Positions 61,172 to 64,000 of a stretch of DNA of 64,000 nt are shown in pieces. The stretch covers positions 272,503,940-272,567,939 of the forward strand of contig OX352772.1 in the NCBI GenBank assembly GCA_947095535.1, read 5' to 3'. Within the stretch, counting starts at the first letter, position 1; each line of letters opens with the position of its first letter. The notes below the pieces were generated by a model, which made no database searches, was not told the DNA's origin, and saw only the letters and a program-made list of their open reading frames with translations. The position numbers and the translations under genes were made by a program. Source of the stretch: Poecilobothrus nobilitatus. Taxonomy: Eukaryota > Arthropoda > Insecta > Diptera > Dolichopodidae.

Positions 61172-62068
61172 ATGATGAATTTTACGTCACATTACTCAGT
61201 GATTCATCTATGAATTTTTACTCCGAAATCACATTATCAACTTTTACGAATAAAATGGATAATATATGATCGATTCTAATTGGAAGGTTGGTGTATCTGA
61301 AATATATGCTAATGATTTTATTCCAAATGTCTATGGTGAGAAATGGGAAAAAAGTAGTCAAATATATATCACTGGTATGCAGACAAACCGTATTGGTGTT
61401 GGGACTACTTATATACCTTATAGTAACGATCAAATGATATGCGATTGAAAGGTTCTGTTACTTCCTACTTTAATTCAAATTATTCGACCATTATTAGGAT
61501 TTTAAAGAAAAGAAGTTTTACGTCAACTAATTTGAGGTATTTTTAACTTTATAAATGACGATACAAACTATGTAATACCAAACAAAGCTGAGGAGTTTCC
61601 AAAAACTTTATTATACACTACTATCTGTTTAAGTAAGCCAAAAGTTAACATCAAATTAAGAACAAATTTCACTTACAGCTTAGATGGACTTTTAAAAACA
61701 TGTTTTAATCAAGCTTTTGTAAAATTAACTGACCCTAAAAAATATAAACCTCGTGTAATTGAAGTTCTTAAATTGTTTATTGATAGCATGAATTTAATTC
61801 CTGTAGAGAAACCAGATATGTTTTTTATATATACTGATATTATTGAACCACAAAATATAGGTGGTAAAAATGTAAGATGTTTAAGAACTGTTAATACAGA
61901 TATGCTTTTACTAACACAGTAAAAGAATTTAACATAATTCAATATTGTAATGTTGAAAAATCATTTGATAGTATTTCAATGCTCTTATGTGATAAATATG
62001 GTTATAAAATAAATTTTAGTGATAGTAGTATTCCTACAAAAATTGTATTACATTTTAAAAAAGTATAA
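61153..62068 (+). pseudogene. Predicted penton / minor capsid protein (jelly roll)
   Basis: The start at ATG 61153 overlaps the previous gene. DEFYVTLLSDSSMNFYSEIT and, one frame over (61266-61448), NWKVGVSEIYANDF form the typical beginning. Later pieces between about 61540 and 61930 include FFIYTDIIEPQNIGG. The end (about 61930-62068) has KINFSDSS and a final LHFKK just before TAA. This order (FYVTL-x-S, W-x-VGLSEI, YTDI-x-x-P-Q, LHF end) marks the penton-type protein of adintovirus/Polinton elements. Frame changes near 61260, 61450 and 61920 plus several stops make it a pseudogene. Confidence 0.72.
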
Positions 62069-62115
62069 ATAAATGTCAGTTTGTAAATTTTAATATTAAT
62101 TTTATTTTAAATGTA

Positions 62116-62548
62116 ATGGAGAAAGTGTATTACAGATATTATTTAGTACAATCCGGAAGAGGTCTTTATGACATTGGGCCTTTATTGCATTCTACCATAC
62201 CTTACCAAAGAGGTCGCGGATTAGGAAGTTTTTTTGGAGGTCTTTTTAAGTATTTGAAACCTATATTTGCTTCAGGTGCTAATATATTTAAAAAAGAGGT
62301 CATTAACTCTGGTATTAGCGCTTTATCTGATATTGCATCAGGGACAAATGTAAAGGAAGTTGTTCAAGATAGAGGTAAAGAAATTATGAAAAATGTAAGA
62401 CGCGGAGCTGTTAGGAAGCTTAATGTATGGATCTGATAAAAGAAAAAGGAAAACTATAAAAAGACTTAACATTAGCAATTCAAATTATTCTATGTCAAAA
62501 CGCCGTAAAGTTAATAAGAAAAAGAAACTAAAAGATATTTTTAACTAA
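62116..62548 (+). pseudogene. Small basic virion protein (adenovirus protein VI/X-like)
   Basis: A 106-codon frame starts MEKVYYRYYLVQSGRGLYDI. It has a Gly/Phe-rich amphipathic segment (GRGLGSFFGGLFKYLKPIF) and then a helical part (ALSDIASGTNVKEVVQDRGK). After one frame change near 62425 a Lys/Arg tail (SKRRKVNKKKKLKDIF) runs to TAA at 62546, two bases before the MCP start. Such proteins sit between penton and capsid genes in Polinton and adintovirus elements and are thought to act in membrane disruption or core binding. That role is by analogy. Confidence 0.62.
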
Positions 62549-62550
62549 TC

Positions 62551-63815
62551 ATGGTGGAATGTATGAAATCTGAATTAGATATTTTTAAAACTCAACCTAT
62601 TCGATCCAGTATTTTACGATCTGAGGAGGTTTCTTACAATCCAATTGCTTCCCTAGACAATCCGTCAACAATCGAATTTCTATCATTAGGTCATGGTGAT
62701 ACATATAGAGATTTATCTTCTGTATATTTACGATTAAAAGTACAAATTTTAAAAAAAGATGGAACTCATTGGAATAATGATAAAGGAACTGATGGAAGAC
62801 TAATAGCACAACTAAGTGTTGTTAATAACAGTGTAATGTACAGTTAAATGGTAAAAATATAACCCCCTCAGACGGTAATTACCACTACAGAGCTTACATT
62901 GAATCATTATTAAATTATGGTACAGATGCAGCAACAACACATTTGGAATGTGCCGGTTGGAATCTGGATAAACCAAATATAGCAAAATCTGACAATGTTA
63001 GTTCAAAGGAGCGCCAAAAAGCTTACCAAAATAGCAATGTTGTAGAGCTTATGGGCAAATTACATGTAGATATGTTCAATCAGCCAACTCTTCTGATAAA
63101 TAATGTTGATGTTAGAATAGTTTTAACATTAGAAAAACCAGATTTTTTCTTTTTCGGAGATGATTCTGATGAATCTCAATTAAAAATTGTAGAAGCAACA
63201 TTGTTTATGAGACATGCAACTATTAATCCTAGTATATTATTAGCACATAATGCTGTTATTGAGAAGTCGAACGCCAAATATAATTATAAACGGGTAGAAG
63301 TAAAAAGTTTTACGATTCCTTCTAATAGTACAACTATTTCGCTTGATAATGTATTTATTGGGCAGTTATTTTGTATGACAGAGAATGCCGGTTACTCTGG
63401 AAAAAGATCAAAAAATCCATTTAATTTTAAACACTTTGATATTTCTCAATTCATGTTATATGTAAATGGAGTACAAATACCTAATACAATAATTGAAACC
63501 AGTTTTACGGAAGAAAATAATTGTTATACACGTGCATATCATACGCTATTTTCTGGTACAGGCATATATCATAATGATAAAGGTCATCAGATAACAAAAT
63601 CTATGTTTAGTAATGGATTCTTTATATTAGCTTTTGTTTTAACTCCAGATGCATCAGGAAATGAAGTGTGTCATGGATTACTTAATCAAGGCACTGTCCG
63701 AATTGAAGCAAGGCTATCAAAACCGCTTCCATCAACTCTATCTGCTATAGTTTATGGAGAATTTGATGCAAGTTTACAAATTGATAAAAATCGAAATGTG
63801 TTCACAAATTTATAA
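62551..63815 (+). pseudogene. Double-jelly-roll major capsid protein (Polinton MCP)
   Basis: ATG 62551 starts about 98 codons (SILRSEEVSYNPIASLDN, then HGDTYRDLSSVYLRLKVQI). A frame change near 62835 joins to a frame open from about 62838 to TAA at 63815, with GNYHYRAYIESLLNYG, NVVELMGKLHVDMFNQP, and toward the end QGTVRIEARLSKPLP. Together about 420 codons, in the family range. These blocks are those of the 'F54H12.2-like' proteins of invertebrate genomes, which are Polinton MCPs with the double jelly roll shared by adenoviruses and virophages. One visible lesion only: the rest is well preserved, arguing for a fairly recent insertion. Confidence 0.85.
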
Positions 63816-63853
63816 ATAGATTACTTAAGACTTGAATTTGAGTATTTGTTAAG

Positions 63854-64000
63854 ATGTCATTAACCTGTGCACTTGTAGATGTAACATATTGTTGTGATGA
63901 TAAAACCAACTTATTCGCGAAAGATATTTGCTTACTTGGAATTAAAGAACCTTGTAAAAAATTAATAAAAGAGTTTACATACAAATTTCCAACAAAAGAA
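63854..64000 (+). CDS. Partial gene at window edge, possibly a diverged relative of 58948-59434
   Basis: ATG 63854 starts a frame open to the window end (49 codons). It reads ALVDVTYCCDDKTNLFAKDI near its start and IKEFTYKFPTK at its end. The spacing of V-D-x, F-x-K-D/E-x, and a terminal F-x-F/Y-K-x-P resembles the N-terminal part of the leftward 59434 gene. It follows the MCP by 38 bp in the same direction. Confidence 0.45.
   Translation, partial: MSLTCALVDVTYCCDDKTNLFAKDICLLGIKEPCKKLIKEFTYKFPTKE

Larger units (their letters stand above)
57329..64000. mobile_element. Polinton/Maverick (adintovirus-like) element, left part with virion genes
   Basis: From 57329 the sequence changes from BEL/Pao coding DNA to agtaggtataggggcacttt, a plausible Polinton terminus (these begin AG and have long TIRs). 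A 1.3-kb noncoding flank leads to two leftward genes (58948-59434, 58662-58889). Rightward genes then follow: ATPase, pX-like, acidic protein, penton-like, protein-VI-like and MCP, with one more at the edge. This gene set is specific to Polintons and adintoviruses. Integrase, protein-primed DNA polymerase B and cysteine protease were not seen and should lie to the right if the element is full-length. Frameshifts in at least five genes indicate decay. Confidence 0.85.

Noticed and set aside
63802..63984. 60-codon minus frame at the end of the window
   Set aside because: Overlaps the MCP stop and the plus-strand frame from 63854, which shows the better pattern.

Overview
This is an AT-rich eukaryotic window, almost certainly from an insect. 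The retroelement and DNA-transposon families are insect-like, and short tacatacatatgtacata-type tracts (common in fly genomes) hint at a dipteran; the exact taxon cannot be fixed from the sequence. Most of it is a nested, decaying transposon landscape. Host-type genes are few: an intact NTHL1-like DNA glycosylase gene, a truncated tandem copy of it, and a THAP zinc-finger exon.

Layout. 1-11,000: four or five broken non-LTR retrotransposons on the minus strand. The first carries two mariner relics and a 1.4 kb tandem duplication. 11,000-15,340: noncoding DNA, ATT microsatellites, a tRNA-like sequence and a gag-like fragment. 15,409-20,133: a segmental duplication holding the two NTHL1 copies, followed by a THAP exon. 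21,000-22,520: an LTR with primer-binding site, then a non-LTR RNase H fragment. 22,800-27,550: AT-rich DNA ending in the 5' part of a non-LTR element with an Asn-rich ORF1. 27,639-30,814: a PIF/Harbinger element with both of its genes and TTA target duplications. 31,100-33,480: a P-superfamily transposase relic. 34,150-36,578: a hAT transposase with a single frameshift. 37,235-41,037: a second P-superfamily element with long terminal inverted repeats of about 0.8 kb, resembling Galileo in architecture. 41,045-43,029: a noncoding inverted-repeat element at the same 7-bp target. 43,390-45,130: a non-LTR reverse transcriptase. 46,682-50,476: a complete hAT element with perfect 8-bp target duplications and a nested MITE. 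51,540-52,180: another MITE. 54,620-57,328: a BEL/Pao gag-protease relic.

57,329-64,000 (continuing past the window): the most notable region, the virion-gene half of a Polinton/Maverick (adintovirus-like) element. It has a FtsK/HerA-type packaging ATPase, small conserved Polinton proteins, a predicted penton/minor capsid protein, a small basic membrane-active-type protein and a double-jelly-roll major capsid protein. Two genes run leftward from a shared divergent promoter region and the rest run rightward. Several genes carry frameshifts or stops, so this copy is probably a relic. The element seems to have landed inside the BEL/Pao element. Its polymerase, integrase and protease would have to lie beyond the right edge.

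The target-site evidence (paired TIRs and duplications) is read directly from the sequence. Family assignments rest on remembered motif patterns; no database search was run.
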